A stretch of 64,000 bases of DNA from an uncultured Collinsella sp. (lineage in GTDB: Bacteria > Actinomycetota > Coriobacteriia > Coriobacteriales > Coriobacteriaceae). Numbering within the stretch: the stretch's first letter is position 1; every line of letters begins with the position of its first letter. The translations under genes and the position numbers were made by a program. The notes under the pieces were generated by a model. That model had not been told where the DNA came from. It ran no database searches and worked only from the letters and a program-made list of their open reading frames with translations. Shown here piece after piece: positions 1-8,650 of this stretch. The stretch covers positions 1 to 64,000 of the forward strand of contig UQWS01000010.1 of assembly GCA_900544875.1 (NCBI GenBank), written 5' to 3'.

Positions 1-312
1 TCAAGGTGCACGCCTGGCGGCTGATCCGGTCCGACCGGGCCGCGCGGCAAGGAGATATATTGCCAGACCGGAGGGGCGCCGGGGGCGGGAATCGCGCACT
101 CCATATTTTGTTCACAAATGAATAGGTCCCTCAGTCACGTCACTGAGGTTATAACTGAAGCATCAGCTTCTGATATTGGCGGTGACCAGCTGGTTTATAG
201 ATGTTGAGGCATCGGTCATCTCTGGAGCGCCACTTTACTCCAAAAGCATCGGTTATTTGTTTCCCGTCGGTAAAAGGCAGGTTTTGTTCGCCAAGCGTTC
301 CTATATATAGAA
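1..312. other. left-edge region without a supported gene
   Basis: No convincing gene is visible here. Plus frame 3 is open from the window edge to a stop near 120 and could be the last 40 codons of an upstream gene, but its translation resembles nothing I recognise. A short inverted repeat lies at 129-148 (CCTCAGT...ACTGAGG). Open frames after 200 cross the decayed repeat at 313-402 and look non-coding. Confidence 0.3.
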
Positions 313-402
313 GTTCGGGTTCGAACCGTGCATCGGTAACAAAAAAGCGACCAGCCGGAGCCGATCGCTTTCTATTCTATGCTGGAGCATCCAGAGGGGT
401 TC
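313..402. repeat. decayed copy of the tRNA-Lys 3'-flanking block
   Basis: This stretch aligns by eye with 1479-1566. It holds a T-arm-like GGGTTCGAAC, a terminator-like AACAAAAAAGCG...CGCTTT, the exact string TCTATTCTATG, and a degenerate tRNA-Lys 3' end ending in GGGGTTC. The two copies lie about 1.17 kb apart in the same orientation and bracket the traX-like gene. The pattern suggests an old duplication or the remnant of an insertion at the tRNA. Substitutions throughout show that it is not a functional tRNA. Confidence 0.6.
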
Positions 403-554
403 TTCCGAACTCATTTTCTCGCTGCCATTCATGCTTTCGAAGCATCTTTCTACAGCCCTCGTTGTCTATCCTCGTATCTCACAGGTCTTCCGGAAATTCA
501 CAAGCAGTCTTAGGGTCAATTTGTTTCTGCTTTCAGAGACTTGTTTGAGAGTTT

Positions 555-1352
555 TTAAAGACAGTTCAAAACAATAAGTGAGACGCCATAAAGCAGAGCA
601 AGATGTGCCGGATAGAAAATGTAGAAGAAATATTTGAGCTTCAGCCCTCGCTTGCCATTATAAAGATTGATAAGCAGCAACGAAACGACCGCGGCAGCAA
701 CATCAGGATTAAATACATTAGCTGTAGCAAACTCGAATCCGCCGCCAACTATATGGCATGACGAAAGGAGCACTGCGCATACTGCAGCAAAGAACATCTT
801 GGCCTTGCTGTCGTGGAATAAATAGAATGCAGCCACAAGCAGAATGCCGTACACACCGCCATCCAGTTTAGTGTATTCAGCTGCCAGTGCTGTCAAAACA
901 ATCAGAGCAGTTTCTGCGATGTACCTTTTCCATTTTGAAAGACTTTGTATCTTTTCCAGAATAATCAAAAAGACCAAGGAAAGCAGGAGCTCACACATAA
1001 CATTTTGTTGCCGAAGGTCAAATAGTTGCCCGGTTTGAACGAAATCGTATATGGGCTCCGTAATGATTGCGAAGACAAGCATATTTCGCAGGTACTTCTT
1101 TATGTCATGAGTATGCAAAAATCCCTCAACTATCAAAAAGCAAAATAAGGGAAATGCAATTCTGCCAAGAACATGAAGCACATCCGAAGCTTGGCTTAGA
1201 ATCGCCCACTGTTCGTCTGATATCTGACTGTACGATGCGTGAGTCATGATTCCATTGGTCAGGACGATTCTGCTCACATGATCGAGAACCATCGAAATGG
1301 CTGCTATTATCTTTAATGTGCTGCCGCTAATTCCGTATCTATCTGTTTTCAT
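555..1352 (-). CDS. TraX-family multi-pass membrane protein
   Basis: A 265-residue, strongly hydrophobic protein opening with SGSTLKIIAAISMVLDHVSR, the typical TraX-family start, and followed by about seven membrane segments. In F plasmid TraX acetylates pilin. Chromosomal homologues are acyltransferase-like membrane proteins of mostly unknown substrate, so the function here is open. The ATG at 1352 has AGGA eight bases upstream. Base composition is clearly AT-richer than the neighbours. The gene lies between a tRNA-Lys 3'-end fragment and a decayed copy of the same flank, which points to horizontal acquisition. Transcription could come from read-through of the tRNA-Lys promoter. Confidence 0.75.
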   Translation of the reverse strand: MKTDRYGISGSTLKIIAAISMVLDHVSRIVLTNGIMTHASYSQISDEQWAILSQASDVLHVLGRIAFPLFCFLIVEGFLHTHDIKKYLRNMLVFAIITEPIYDFVQTGQLFDLRQQNVMCELLLSLVFLIILEKIQSLSKWKRYIAETALIVLTALAAEYTKLDGGVYGILLVAAFYLFHDSKAKMFFAAVCAVLLSSCHIVGGGFEFATANVFNPDVAAAVVSLLLINLYNGKRGLKLKYFFYIFYPAHLALLYGVSLIVLNCL

Positions 1353-1370
1353 TTCGTTTTCCTTTCTTTG

Positions 1371-1500
1371 GGTGGGCCGTCAGGGGTTCGGGCCCGCTGC
1401 GCGGGCGGCCGCTGCGGCGCTTCGCGCCTTGCGCGCTGCGCTGGCAAACGCTCATGCGTTTACTCAGCTCCGCGCCCCGACGGGTTCGAACCCGTGGCGC
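1371..1500. repeat. tRNA-associated hairpin string with T-arm mimic (Lys locus)
   Basis: The block starts with a 20-base exact copy (1371-1390) of the tRNA-Lys 3' end found at 1548-1567, broken inside the T-loop. Short perfect hairpins follow: GCCCG/CGGGC, GCCGC/GCGGC, GGCGC-TTC-GCGCC and AAACGC-TCAT-GCGTTT. It ends with a T-arm and acceptor mimic at about 1472-1500, where GGGTTCGAACCC sits inside complementary CGCGCC/GGCGCG arms. The same layout occurs at 10110-10240 and 47878-47993. Confidence 0.6.
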
Positions 1501-1504
1501 GGCA

Positions 1505-1540
1505 ACAAAAAAGCGGCCGGCGTCCGCCAGTCGCTTTTCT
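1505..1540 (-). terminator. terminator of tRNA-Lys
   Basis: On the minus strand a GC-rich stem flanked by AAAGCG and CGCTTTTTT lies directly after the tRNA 3' end. This is a standard intrinsic terminator. Confidence 0.7.
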
Positions 1541-1546
1541 ATTCTA

Positions 1547-1622
1547 TGGTGGGCCGTCAGGGGTTCGAACCCTGGACCTTGGGATTAAAAGTCCCCTGCT
1601 CTGCCAGCTGAGCTAACGGCCC
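1547..1622 (-). tRNA. tRNA-Lys(TTT)
   Basis: A complete cloverleaf on the minus strand: acceptor GGGCCGT pairs with ACGGCCC, the anticodon loop CTTTTAA gives anticodon TTT, the T-loop is GGTTCGAACC, and the CCA end is encoded (1547-1549). Part of its 3' end is repeated at 1371-1390 and, in decayed form, at about 378-402, which marks this tRNA as an insertion or duplication hot spot. Confidence 0.95.
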
Positions 1623-1631
1623 GCGGGTGGC

Positions 1632-1660
1632 ATTGTACCACGGTCTGGGACTATTCCCAA
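1632..1660 (-). promoter_or_regulatory. promoter of tRNA-Lys
   Basis: Minus-strand TTGGGA (-35) and TACAAT (-10) are separated by 17 bp and end about ten bases before the tRNA. The -35 end overlaps the last codons of the aminopeptidase gene. Confidence 0.55.
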
Positions 1661-2931
1661 CTCCATTGTCCGTTCTGGAAAATCACAACTTCACGTCCAT
1701 CAGGCGTAATGCCCGTAATATCGATGTCGTCCGTGCCGATCATAAAATCGACGTGCGTGCTCGATACGTTAACGCCATGCTCCAGGAGCTCCTCCTTGGA
1801 CATGTCATACCCGCCCTCGATGCACTCGGGGAAGCCGACGCCCAGCGCAAGGTGGCAGCTGGCGTTCTCGTCATAGAGCGTATCGTAGAACAGAACGCCA
1901 CTTTCGCGGATCGGCGTGTTCTTGGAAATGAGCGCGACCTCGCCCAGATGAGCGGCACCTTCGTCGGTGTCAATGATGCTCGCAAGCGTCGCCTTGCCCA
2001 CGCGGGCGTCGTAGTCCACCACACGGCCGCCCTCGAACTTAATCCAAAAATCGTCGACCTTGTTACCGTGGTGGATGAGCGGCATGGCCGAGTAGACGAT
2101 TCCGTCAGCGCGCATGCGATCAGGCGAGGTAAAAACCTCCTCGGTGGGGATGTTGGGGAAGAAGGGGTGTCCATCGGGCGTCTTGCCCTTGCCGCCGGCC
2201 CACTCGTGACCTTTCGTCATGCCAATCGTCAGATTGGTTCCGTTCGAAGCGGTGTAGCGCAGGCAATCAAATTGATTATCGTTTAGGAAACGCAGGTTCT
2301 TTTCGAATGCGGCGTCATGGAGTTCCCAGTCGCTCTCCGGGTCCTGGCCATCGGCACGAGCGGTGTGCAGAATCGCATTCCACAGCTTATAGATTGCAAC
2401 CTCATCGGCGTCTCCCGGGAACACCTCGTGCGCCCAAGCCACGACCGGAGCGCCGGCGATGCACCACGGATTGATGTTGTAATCCAGTCCACGGCGGAAA
2501 ACTTTGCACTGCGTATTCCTCGCCTTTGATGCCGCGGCCGGCTTGGCTGGATCGATGCCCTTGAGGGCCGCAGGATCCGCACCCTCGATAAAGACAAAGC
2601 AGGCACCATCCTGGGCCAAGGAATCCAGCTGCATGCGCTTCCACTCGGACGTCTGCTCAAAATAGCTTTTCTCGACATGCTCGTACGTGAGCCTCGTCAC
2701 GGCATCATCGGCCCAAATGACCGTCACGTGGCCGGCGCCGGCAGCATAGGCCTCCGCGACCACCACGCGCGCAAACGGCGCGCACTCGACCGGAGACTGA
2801 ACGACGACCTCCTGGCCGGGCTTGACGTTTACGCCCTTGCGGACGACCAGGCGCGCGTAGTTTTTAATCTTGGGCTCCAGGGCCTTCATGCCCTCCAGAG
2901 CCTCTTCGACCGTCAGGGCAGCTCGAATCAT
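1651..2931 (-). CDS. M29 family metallo-aminopeptidase
   Basis: A cytosolic aminopeptidase of the thermophilic AmpS/PepS type (M29), which removes N-terminal residues using two metal ions. The C-terminal half carries the family pattern: PNIPTEEVFTSPD with Glu ligands, HLGEVALI, FYDTLYDENASCHLALG with a His ligand, and the closing HVDFMIG. An upstream ATG exists at 2943, but GGAG lies six bases before the ATG at 2931, giving 426 residues starting MIRAALT, so I prefer that start. It stands alone between the tRNA-Lys promoter and a terminator at 2961-2995. Substrate preference cannot be read from the sequence. Confidence 0.88.
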   Translation of the reverse strand: MIRAALTVEEALEGMKALEPKIKNYARLVVRKGVNVKPGQEVVVQSPVECAPFARVVVAEAYAAGAGHVTVIWADDAVTRLTYEHVEKSYFEQTSEWKRMQLDSLAQDGACFVFIEGADPAALKGIDPAKPAAASKARNTQCKVFRRGLDYNINPWCIAGAPVVAWAHEVFPGDADEVAIYKLWNAILHTARADGQDPESDWELHDAAFEKNLRFLNDNQFDCLRYTASNGTNLTIGMTKGHEWAGGKGKTPDGHPFFPNIPTEEVFTSPDRMRADGIVYSAMPLIHHGNKVDDFWIKFEGGRVVDYDARVGKATLASIIDTDEGAAHLGEVALISKNTPIRESGVLFYDTLYDENASCHLALGVGFPECIEGGYDMSKEELLEHGVNVSSTHVDFMIGTDDIDITGITPDGREVVIFQNGQWSWE

Positions 2932-2960
2932 GTGCCACTCCATCTATCTATAGAACAGTA

Positions 2961-2995
2961 AAAAGGCGCGCCGCAAAAACGACGCGCCTTATATC
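2961..2995 (-). terminator. terminator after the purC transcription unit
   Basis: Minus-strand stem AAGGCGCGTCG...CGGCGCGCCTT followed by TTT, just downstream of the small membrane protein gene. Confidence 0.7.
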
Positions 2996-3020
2996 TTAGC
3001 GATAAGTATGCATGCAAACG

Positions 3021-3596
3021 CTACTTCTTCTTGGAGTCCTTCTTGTCCTCCTCGGCAGCTGCGCGCTCGATAAGAGCGTTGAGCTTGTTCTCGGACATGC
3101 CCTCGGCCTGCGCGCGATACATGTTACGCAAGGGACGAATACGAGCGAAGTCGTAGATAAAGTCACCCAGGATGATGACATAGGACAAAACGATGCCGAC
3201 CATCTGAACAGGACTGGACACCGTGCCGCCGGGAGCGAAGTAGAGCGAAGCCCAAATGGCCACGACGAGCACCATGCCGATAGCGAGCACAGCCCACCAA
3301 ATACGGCGGCGCTTGGTGTAGTCCTCATCCTGCTTGAGAAGGATATTCGACACCGTGTAGATGCGGTCCTCCTTGGCGCGCTGCTTAGCCTTGCGGGCGC
3401 GCTTCTCCTCTTTAGAGAGGCCCTCGAGGTTCTCGCCCTTCTCGAGCTCTTTGCGGCGTGCCTTAGACGAAGCCGGCACGACGCGGACAGAGCTCGCTGC
3501 CTGACGGGCAGGCTTAGCAGATGCGGCGGACTTGCGCGCAACCCCGGTAACCTCGTGGGATTGCGTGCGCTTGTTCGTGGCGCTACGGGTACTCAC
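3021..3596 (-). CDS. small two-helix membrane protein with basic N-terminus
   Basis: A 191-residue protein of no family I can name with confidence. Residues 1-95 are highly charged and probably disordered or coiled-coil, rich in Lys, Arg and Ala. Two hydrophobic segments follow at about 102-122 and 130-148, then a charged tail ending in a Lys run. The start is GTG at 3596, immediately after the purC TAA, with AAGGAGA nine bases upstream inside purC, so the two are translationally coupled. Similar two-helix basic proteins occur in actinobacteria (for instance the DUF3043 type), but the match is only in architecture. Confidence 0.7.
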   Translation of the reverse strand: MSTRSATNKRTQSHEVTGVARKSAASAKPARQAASSVRVVPASSKARRKELEKGENLEGLSKEEKRARKAKQRAKEDRIYTVSNILLKQDEDYTKRRRIWWAVLAIGMVLVVAIWASLYFAPGGTVSSPVQMVGIVLSYVIILGDFIYDFARIRPLRNMYRAQAEGMSENKLNALIERAAAEEDKKDSKKK

Positions 3597-4493
3597 TTAT
3601 GCGTTCTCCTTCATGCTTGTGAACTGGGAGCCCGTGATGATCTGGAAGGCCTCGCGATAGCGCTCGGACGTGCCATCGATGACCTCGGCGGGCAGGTGCG
3701 GGGTCTCCCCCGTCATATCCCAGTTGGCCTTGAGCCAATTGCGGACGAATTGTTTGTCGTAGCTGGGCTGGATCTTGCCCTCCTCGTAGCTGGCAGCAGG
3801 CCAGAAACGGCTGGAATCGGGCGTGAGGCACTCGTCGATCAGCGTGACCTTGCCATCGATGACACCAAACTCGAACTTGGTGTCGGCAATGATGATGCCA
3901 CGGGTCGCGGCGTACTCGGCAGCGGCCTTGTAGATCTTGAGGGAAAGGTCGCGAATCTGCGTGGCGATGTCCTCGCCCACGATCTCGCAGCAACGCTCGA
4001 ACGAGATGTTCTCGTCGTGGTCACCGATCTCGGCCTTCGTGGACGGCGTGAACAGCGGCTCGGGAAGCTTGGAAGCCTCGGTCAGGCCCTCAGGCAGCTG
4101 GATGCCGCAGACGGTGCCGTTCTCGTCGTAGGTCTTCTTGCCCGAACCGGTCAGATAGCCGCGGACGATGCACTCGATAGGAATCGTCTGGGCCTTCTTA
4201 ACCAGCATGGCGCGGCCAGCGAGGTAGTCACGATACTCAGCAAACTCCTCGGGGAAATCCGCCGGGTCGATGGAAACGAGATGGTTGGGGACGATGTCGG
4301 CAAACTTATCAAACCAGAATGCCGAGATGCGATTGAGCACCTCTCCCTTAAACGGAATCTCGTCGGGAAGAATGAAGTCGAACGCAGAAATGCGGTCGGT
4401 GGCGACCATCAGCAGGTTTTCACCGGCATCGTAGATATCACGAACCTTGCCACGGGAATCCGGACGACGCTCCATCGTTGTCACGTGAGTCAC
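3597..4493 (-). CDS. purC: phosphoribosylaminoimidazole-succinocarboxamide synthase
   Basis: SAICAR synthase of de novo purine synthesis, joining aspartate to CAIR with ATP. The 298-residue protein shows RGKVRDIYD, the nucleotide-loop strand LLMVATDRISAFDFIL, CIVRGYLTGSGKKTY, and the late IIADTKFEFG and DECLTPDSSRFWP motifs. Its length and insertions match the longer 'yeast-like' PurC form. It is the first gene of a two-gene unit with the membrane protein downstream. purB, purA and purD lie elsewhere in this window, so purine genes are scattered and not in one operon. Confidence 0.95.
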   Translation of the reverse strand: MTHVTTMERRPDSRGKVRDIYDAGENLLMVATDRISAFDFILPDEIPFKGEVLNRISAFWFDKFADIVPNHLVSIDPADFPEEFAEYRDYLAGRAMLVKKAQTIPIECIVRGYLTGSGKKTYDENGTVCGIQLPEGLTEASKLPEPLFTPSTKAEIGDHDENISFERCCEIVGEDIATQIRDLSLKIYKAAAEYAATRGIIIADTKFEFGVIDGKVTLIDECLTPDSSRFWPAASYEEGKIQPSYDKQFVRNWLKANWDMTGETPHLPAEVIDGTSERYREAFQIITGSQFTSMKENA

Positions 4494-4593
4494 TCCTTAC
4501 CAAAATACGACAGTAATGCGGGTTCTTTCCCGCACGTTTTCGCAAACTCGGAGCGGCAGGGACGAAACCCCTCCTTCACCGAATAGCGAAAAG

Positions 4594-6159
4594 CTAGTGC
4601 TCCATTGTAGTAGATGCCGCGTCCGCCGTGTGCTCGCGAGGCAGATGAATCGTAAAAGTCGTACCCTTTCCAAGCTCCGACTCCACGGAAATGTAGCCAT
4701 GATGTCGCTCGACGATCTGTTTAGTCACGGCGAGGCCCACGCCCAGACCGCCCGCCTCACGGGCACGGCTGGCATCGGCGCGCCAAAAACGGCCGAAGAT
4801 GCGCGACAAGTCATCCTTGGCAATACCGATGCCGGTATCAGAAACGGCGACGCTGACGTGTTTGCGGTCACTGAGCACCGACACCACGACCCAACCGCCC
4901 TCGGGGGTATAGCGCATGGCGTTGCTCATGAGATTGATGACGCATTGTGTGATCATGTCGGGATCGGCTTCGACGACATCGTCGTGACCTTGCGTCTCGT
5001 CAGCAAAGCGCAAGCGCAGATCGCGGTCGACAAACAGGCGCTCCTGGGCATTGACGATGGAACGCACGAAAGGAACCATGTCCACCGGCTCAAGGTTGAG
5101 CGGAGCCGTGCTGTTTTCCATGCGCGACAGGTCGAGCATCTGCTGCACCAGACGAGCCAGGCGACGCGTCTCGGAAGCAACGGTTTCCAGATGCTCGTCG
5201 TCGATGGGATACACCCCATCCTGCATGGCTTCGACTGTCGCGAGCATGGCCATAAGCGGAGTACGAAGTTCGTGAGCCACGTCTGAGGTCAGGCGCTTCT
5301 CGTGTTTCATATCCTTCTCGAGCGAAGTGGCCATCTCATCGAATGTCTCGCCCAGTTGATCGATCTCGTCATCGCCGCGCAAGCCCGTACGAGCAGACAG
5401 ATCGCCATCGCGAATTTGCTTGGCCGTGCTGGTAATACGGTGAATCGGCTTGGTGAGCATGCGCGACACGAGTGATCCGATAACGACCGAAATGCAAACT
5501 GCAACAACCGCAGCAAGGGCCATGGCGTTAAAGGTCTTCTCCCTAAACGCAGAATCTGCCTTGGTGAGCAAGGCATCGGAGCCGATGGCCCACAGCTTTA
5601 CTTGTCCGACATGCTCGCCGGAAGACGTTATGATTTCGACGTTTGCAACGCTATCGGAGCCGGTGGGAGCCGACGAGACCGGACTATGCAATGCTTTTTT
5701 CCCGCTCGAGCTGCTCGACGGCGATTCGTTCTCGCGCACATCGGCGGTCGCGCTTGCCGAAGGCCATGAGTCGTCATAAACGACAACGCCTTTCTTGTTG
5801 ACGACCTGCATACCCAAATCGTCGGACACCAAACTCGATGTCGCGACCGTACGTAGCTCGCCCGCAGTCCAATTGCCGTTTTCCTCATACGACGTCGCAA
5901 GCTTTTCGGCAGCGGAATTTGCGATTTCGACGATATTGGAGCGCGTGTAATCCGAAAAGACCGTGCCCCACACAACAGAGACCACGCCCACCAGCACCAA
6001 TACCGTCATGAGCGATGTCAGAGCAAAAGCAAGTGCCATGCGCGAGGGATAGCTCATCGTTGGCCTTGAATCGGAGCGAGGCGTGTTCCAACTAGCCTTG
6101 GAACCCGCCTCGCTCTCCTGCTTGTGCTTTTGTCCGATTTCAAAGCGCGCAGGTGTCAT
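4594..6159 (-). CDS. sensor histidine kinase
   Basis: A 521-residue membrane sensor. Transmembrane segments lie at about 41-68 and 211-231 and enclose an extracytoplasmic sensing loop. HAMP follows at 232-285. HisKA contains VAHELRTPL with phospho-acceptor His296. The HATPase domain shows a N-box (NLMSNAMRYTPEGG), DTGIGIAKDDL and GGLGVGLAV. The gene starts 11 bases after the response regulator, with AGGGA eight bases before ATG, so it is the second gene of a two-component operon. The signal is unknown. About 35 cytoplasmic residues precede the first membrane segment, and an internal start near Met35 is possible. Confidence 0.93.
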   Translation of the reverse strand: MTPARFEIGQKHKQESEAGSKASWNTPRSDSRPTMSYPSRMALAFALTSLMTVLVLVGVVSVVWGTVFSDYTRSNIVEIANSAAEKLATSYEENGNWTAGELRTVATSSLVSDDLGMQVVNKKGVVVYDDSWPSASATADVRENESPSSSSSGKKALHSPVSSAPTGSDSVANVEIITSSGEHVGQVKLWAIGSDALLTKADSAFREKTFNAMALAAVVAVCISVVIGSLVSRMLTKPIHRITSTAKQIRDGDLSARTGLRGDDEIDQLGETFDEMATSLEKDMKHEKRLTSDVAHELRTPLMAMLATVEAMQDGVYPIDDEHLETVASETRRLARLVQQMLDLSRMENSTAPLNLEPVDMVPFVRSIVNAQERLFVDRDLRLRFADETQGHDDVVEADPDMITQCVINLMSNAMRYTPEGGWVVVSVLSDRKHVSVAVSDTGIGIAKDDLSRIFGRFWRADASRAREAGGLGVGLAVTKQIVERHHGYISVESELGKGTTFTIHLPREHTADAASTTMEH

Positions 6160-6170
6160 ATGTGATTTCC

Positions 6171-6893
6171 CTATTTCTCGTCCGACTTATCGGTCTTGGC
6201 CGGAGCCTCGAAGCGATAGCCGACACCATGAACGGTGTAGAGCCACTTGGGCTTCTTGGGATCATCGCCCAGCTTGGCGCGAAGGTTCTTCACGTGGCTA
6301 TCGATGGTGCGCTCATAGCCCTCAAAGTCGTACCCAAGCACCTTCTCGACCAGCTCCATACGGTTGTAGACACGGCCGGGATGACGAGCAAGCGTGGTGA
6401 GCAGCTTGAACTCGGAAGCCGTCAGATCGACTTCCTTGCCCTCGACCAAGATCTTGTGGCCCGAGATATCGATGACCAGATCGCCGAAGTCGAGTACCTC
6501 GACGGCTGGCTCGTCGGCCTGATGGGCACGGCGGAACAAAGCGCGAACGCGCGCGACAAGCTCGCGCGGCGAGAACGGCTTAATCAGATAGTCGTCGGCG
6601 CCGAGCTCAAGACCGATAATACGGTCCTCGATCTCGCCCTTGGCAGTCAGCATGATGATGGGGACATCCGAGGTATCGCGAATGGTGCGGCAAACGCGCT
6701 CGCCGGGGATCTTGGGGAGCATAAGGTCGAGCACGACCAGGTCGAACTGATGCTTCTCGAACTCCTCGATCGCGGACTGGCCGTCGCCGACACCCACAAC
6801 CCAGTAGCCTTCGCGCTCGAGATAGGCAGCGACGGCGTCACGGATTGCCTTCTCATCCTCGACCAGCAGAATCTTTTTTGCATCTGAAGCCAT
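6171..6893 (-). CDS. OmpR/PhoB-family response regulator
   Basis: A 240-residue regulator. The receiver domain (1-120) has the acidic pair in VEDE, the phospho-acceptor Asp56 in VVLDLMLP, the switch Thr in MLTAKG and Lys in YLIKPFSP. The C-terminal winged helix carries LTASEFKLL, ERTIDSHVKNLRAKLG and YTVHGVGYRF. It precedes the histidine kinase in the same operon. A run of seven G lies just upstream of the start and may serve as an atypical ribosome-binding region. Target genes are unknown. Confidence 0.95.
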   Translation of the reverse strand: MASDAKKILLVEDEKAIRDAVAAYLEREGYWVVGVGDGQSAIEEFEKHQFDLVVLDLMLPKIPGERVCRTIRDTSDVPIIMLTAKGEIEDRIIGLELGADDYLIKPFSPRELVARVRALFRRAHQADEPAVEVLDFGDLVIDISGHKILVEGKEVDLTASEFKLLTTLARHPGRVYNRMELVEKVLGYDFEGYERTIDSHVKNLRAKLGDDPKKPKWLYTVHGVGYRFEAPAKTDKSDEK

Positions 6894-7047
6894 AACACGG
6901 CCCCCCCTGTCTCAATCAGCTAAGAACAAGCCCATTTTAACGCACCTGAGCCCGCCGGATGCCACTATGACGCGGCAGCTCGGCGGGCGGTACTCACAAT
7001 TACAACGCGTTTATTCCCCTGTTGGCGCCTTTTTAACCCCTCTAAGC

Positions 7048-8259
7048 TTAAAGAGAGAATAGGCGTGCGGTGACCGTCTCGGGTATACCCTGGCTGTTGC
7101 GCACCGTGGCGTACGTAAGAAATGAGTCCGATTTTCCCGCCGTAGCTGGATAATCGCCATATTCCAAAGCGCGGTCGGGCGACAGTAGCGAGCCATAGGT
7201 CTTGGCAGAGGTGTCGATGAGAAAATGCGATGCCTGTACCTTAACGAGATATTTATTCTTCTTGCCGGCAGCACATGCGAGTGGCTCGCGGGACAGGAAG
7301 AGGTATGGCCCTCCCTCATTACCGATATACGTGCCCATGTTGCCCAGGCTGCCCACGCCACTATAGGTCGCCTCGATAGAAAACACGAAGGTATCGCCCA
7401 TATATACGGCCTCGAAAGGCGAGACTGACGAGGGAAGGACTAGCTGGGCACGTTTGGTGTTGTTGCCATCGGTCAGATCGATTGCCGTTATGCCGTAGTA
7501 GACGCCCTCGTCGTTGCGGACACGCGGCGAGATGGTCAAAATGCCGTCGCTCACGCGCGGGGCCGACGCAAAGCGGCCCGTCGATTTCCAAATTGTCTCG
7601 GCCTTGGATTCATCAAGCGAGCGACGATAGCAAAACGAATCACTACTCGTTTTATTGCCGCCTGCCGAAGGCATTTTATACCAGATGGCTGATGACCCGA
7701 ACGCCGTAAACAGTGGCGGATCGTAGTCCTTGCCACCTCGATCGAGCTCAACCACGTCGCCAGAGAGCGAAGCGCCCGACAGATTTTGAGCGTAGAGCTT
7801 CCACGATGAACTGGCAAAGTTCATCTCAACCCACGCAAACACGCCGTCGCCGGCACGGACATCGTAAAAAGCATATCCCGTGCCCTCGATAGGATTCTCA
7901 ATTAATGTGGTAAGCGAGCCATCGCCCAGGTTGAGCACGCCGAGCGTGTTGGCGTGCAGTGCCGATGCGGGCGCCATCATTGCCGCAGCATAGTCACCAT
8001 CGCAGTAGTACAGCAACGTGCCCAGCGGCAGCGTCCACGATGCCGCCGGCTCAAGATCGATGTCAACTGCCTCGTACTCATCAGTGATCGAGACAATCTT
8101 CGAATCGTCCTTGATAACCTGCGGCTCGCCAGCGGCATCATCACTGGTGCCTGTTTTTTTCGAACATCCGGCAAGCACCGTGGCAGCGCCCGCGGCAGCT
8201 CCACCGAGCACAAAGCCGCGGCGCGATATTCCGTTCTTGATGTGGTCGGCGATACCCAT
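7048..8259 (-). CDS. Tat-exported lipoprotein, probable beta-propeller
   Basis: A secreted, membrane-anchored protein of about 403 residues. The N-terminus has a twin-arginine motif (ISRRGFVLGG) followed by a lipobox (VLAGC), so it should be exported folded and lipidated. The rest is rich in short beta-strand-like repeats (for example GDGVFAWVEMN, SDGILTISPRV, GDTFVFSIEAT) and reads like a six- or seven-bladed propeller. No catalytic motif is evident. The chosen ATG at 8259 overlaps the stop of the upstream gene (TAATG). A longer frame to 8313 would bury the Tat signal. Translational coupling to the TSCPD gene is likely. The function is unknown. Confidence 0.8.
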   Translation of the reverse strand: MGIADHIKNGISRRGFVLGGAAAGAATVLAGCSKKTGTSDDAAGEPQVIKDDSKIVSITDEYEAVDIDLEPAASWTLPLGTLLYYCDGDYAAAMMAPASALHANTLGVLNLGDGSLTTLIENPIEGTGYAFYDVRAGDGVFAWVEMNFASSSWKLYAQNLSGASLSGDVVELDRGGKDYDPPLFTAFGSSAIWYKMPSAGGNKTSSDSFCYRRSLDESKAETIWKSTGRFASAPRVSDGILTISPRVRNDEGVYYGITAIDLTDGNNTKRAQLVLPSSVSPFEAVYMGDTFVFSIEATYSGVGSLGNMGTYIGNEGGPYLFLSREPLACAAGKKNKYLVKVQASHFLIDTSAKTYGSLLSPDRALEYGDYPATAGKSDSFLTYATVRNSQGIPETVTARLFSL

Positions 8260-8522
8260 TAGGCGATCTCGGCGCGAGCGGCCTCGATAGCGCGCGTAAG
8301 CTGATCGGCGCAAGAGGTCTTCTTCATGCCGCAGGTATTGCCGGCAAGAACCTCGATCACACGGTCGGCAGGAGCGCCCTCGACCAGTTTGGAGATGGCC
8401 TTGAGGTTGCCATCGCAGCCGCCGGTAAACTCAACGCCCAGCACCTTGCTGCCATCGTCAGAGAGATTGAGGTGAATATTGCGAGAGCATACACCCTGCG
8501 GCTTGTAATCAAACGAAATCAT
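8259..8522 (-). CDS. TSCPD domain protein (TIGR03905 type)
   Basis: An 87-residue single-domain protein that matches the TSCPD domain seen at the C-terminus of vitamin-B12-dependent ribonucleotide reductases and as free-standing proteins. Conserved Cys positions are visible in GVCSRNIHLNL, GGCDGN and NTCGMKKTSCADQL, the last giving the family its name. The domain may bind metal or nucleic acid, but its free-standing role is not established. AGGGG precedes the ATG at 8522. It is the first gene of a two-gene unit with the Tat lipoprotein, overlapping by one base. Confidence 0.85.
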   Translation of the reverse strand: MISFDYKPQGVCSRNIHLNLSDDGSKVLGVEFTGGCDGNLKAISKLVEGAPADRVIEVLAGNTCGMKKTSCADQLTRAIEAARAEIA

Positions 8523-8588
8523 GCGATCCCCTCTCAGAATGTTATTCGAGACGACTATTATCCCCGTCTTTCCCTAAATGCAACGAGG

Positions 8589-8629
8589 CGCTTTGCCGGC
8601 AACACACATTACCAGCAAAGCGCCCTAAA
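8589..8629 (-). terminator. hairpin after purB
   Basis: Minus-strand stem GGCGCTTTGC...GCAAAGCGCC downstream of purB. The following T-run is weak, so termination efficiency is uncertain. Confidence 0.5.
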
Positions 8630-8650
8630 AAGCTAACGTTATGCCCGAAC

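Noticed and set aside
1371..1500. A second, complete tRNA gene downstream of tRNA-Lys
   Set aside because: A T-arm and acceptor-like pairing can be drawn, but no D-arm or anticodon arm fits; hairpins occupy that space.
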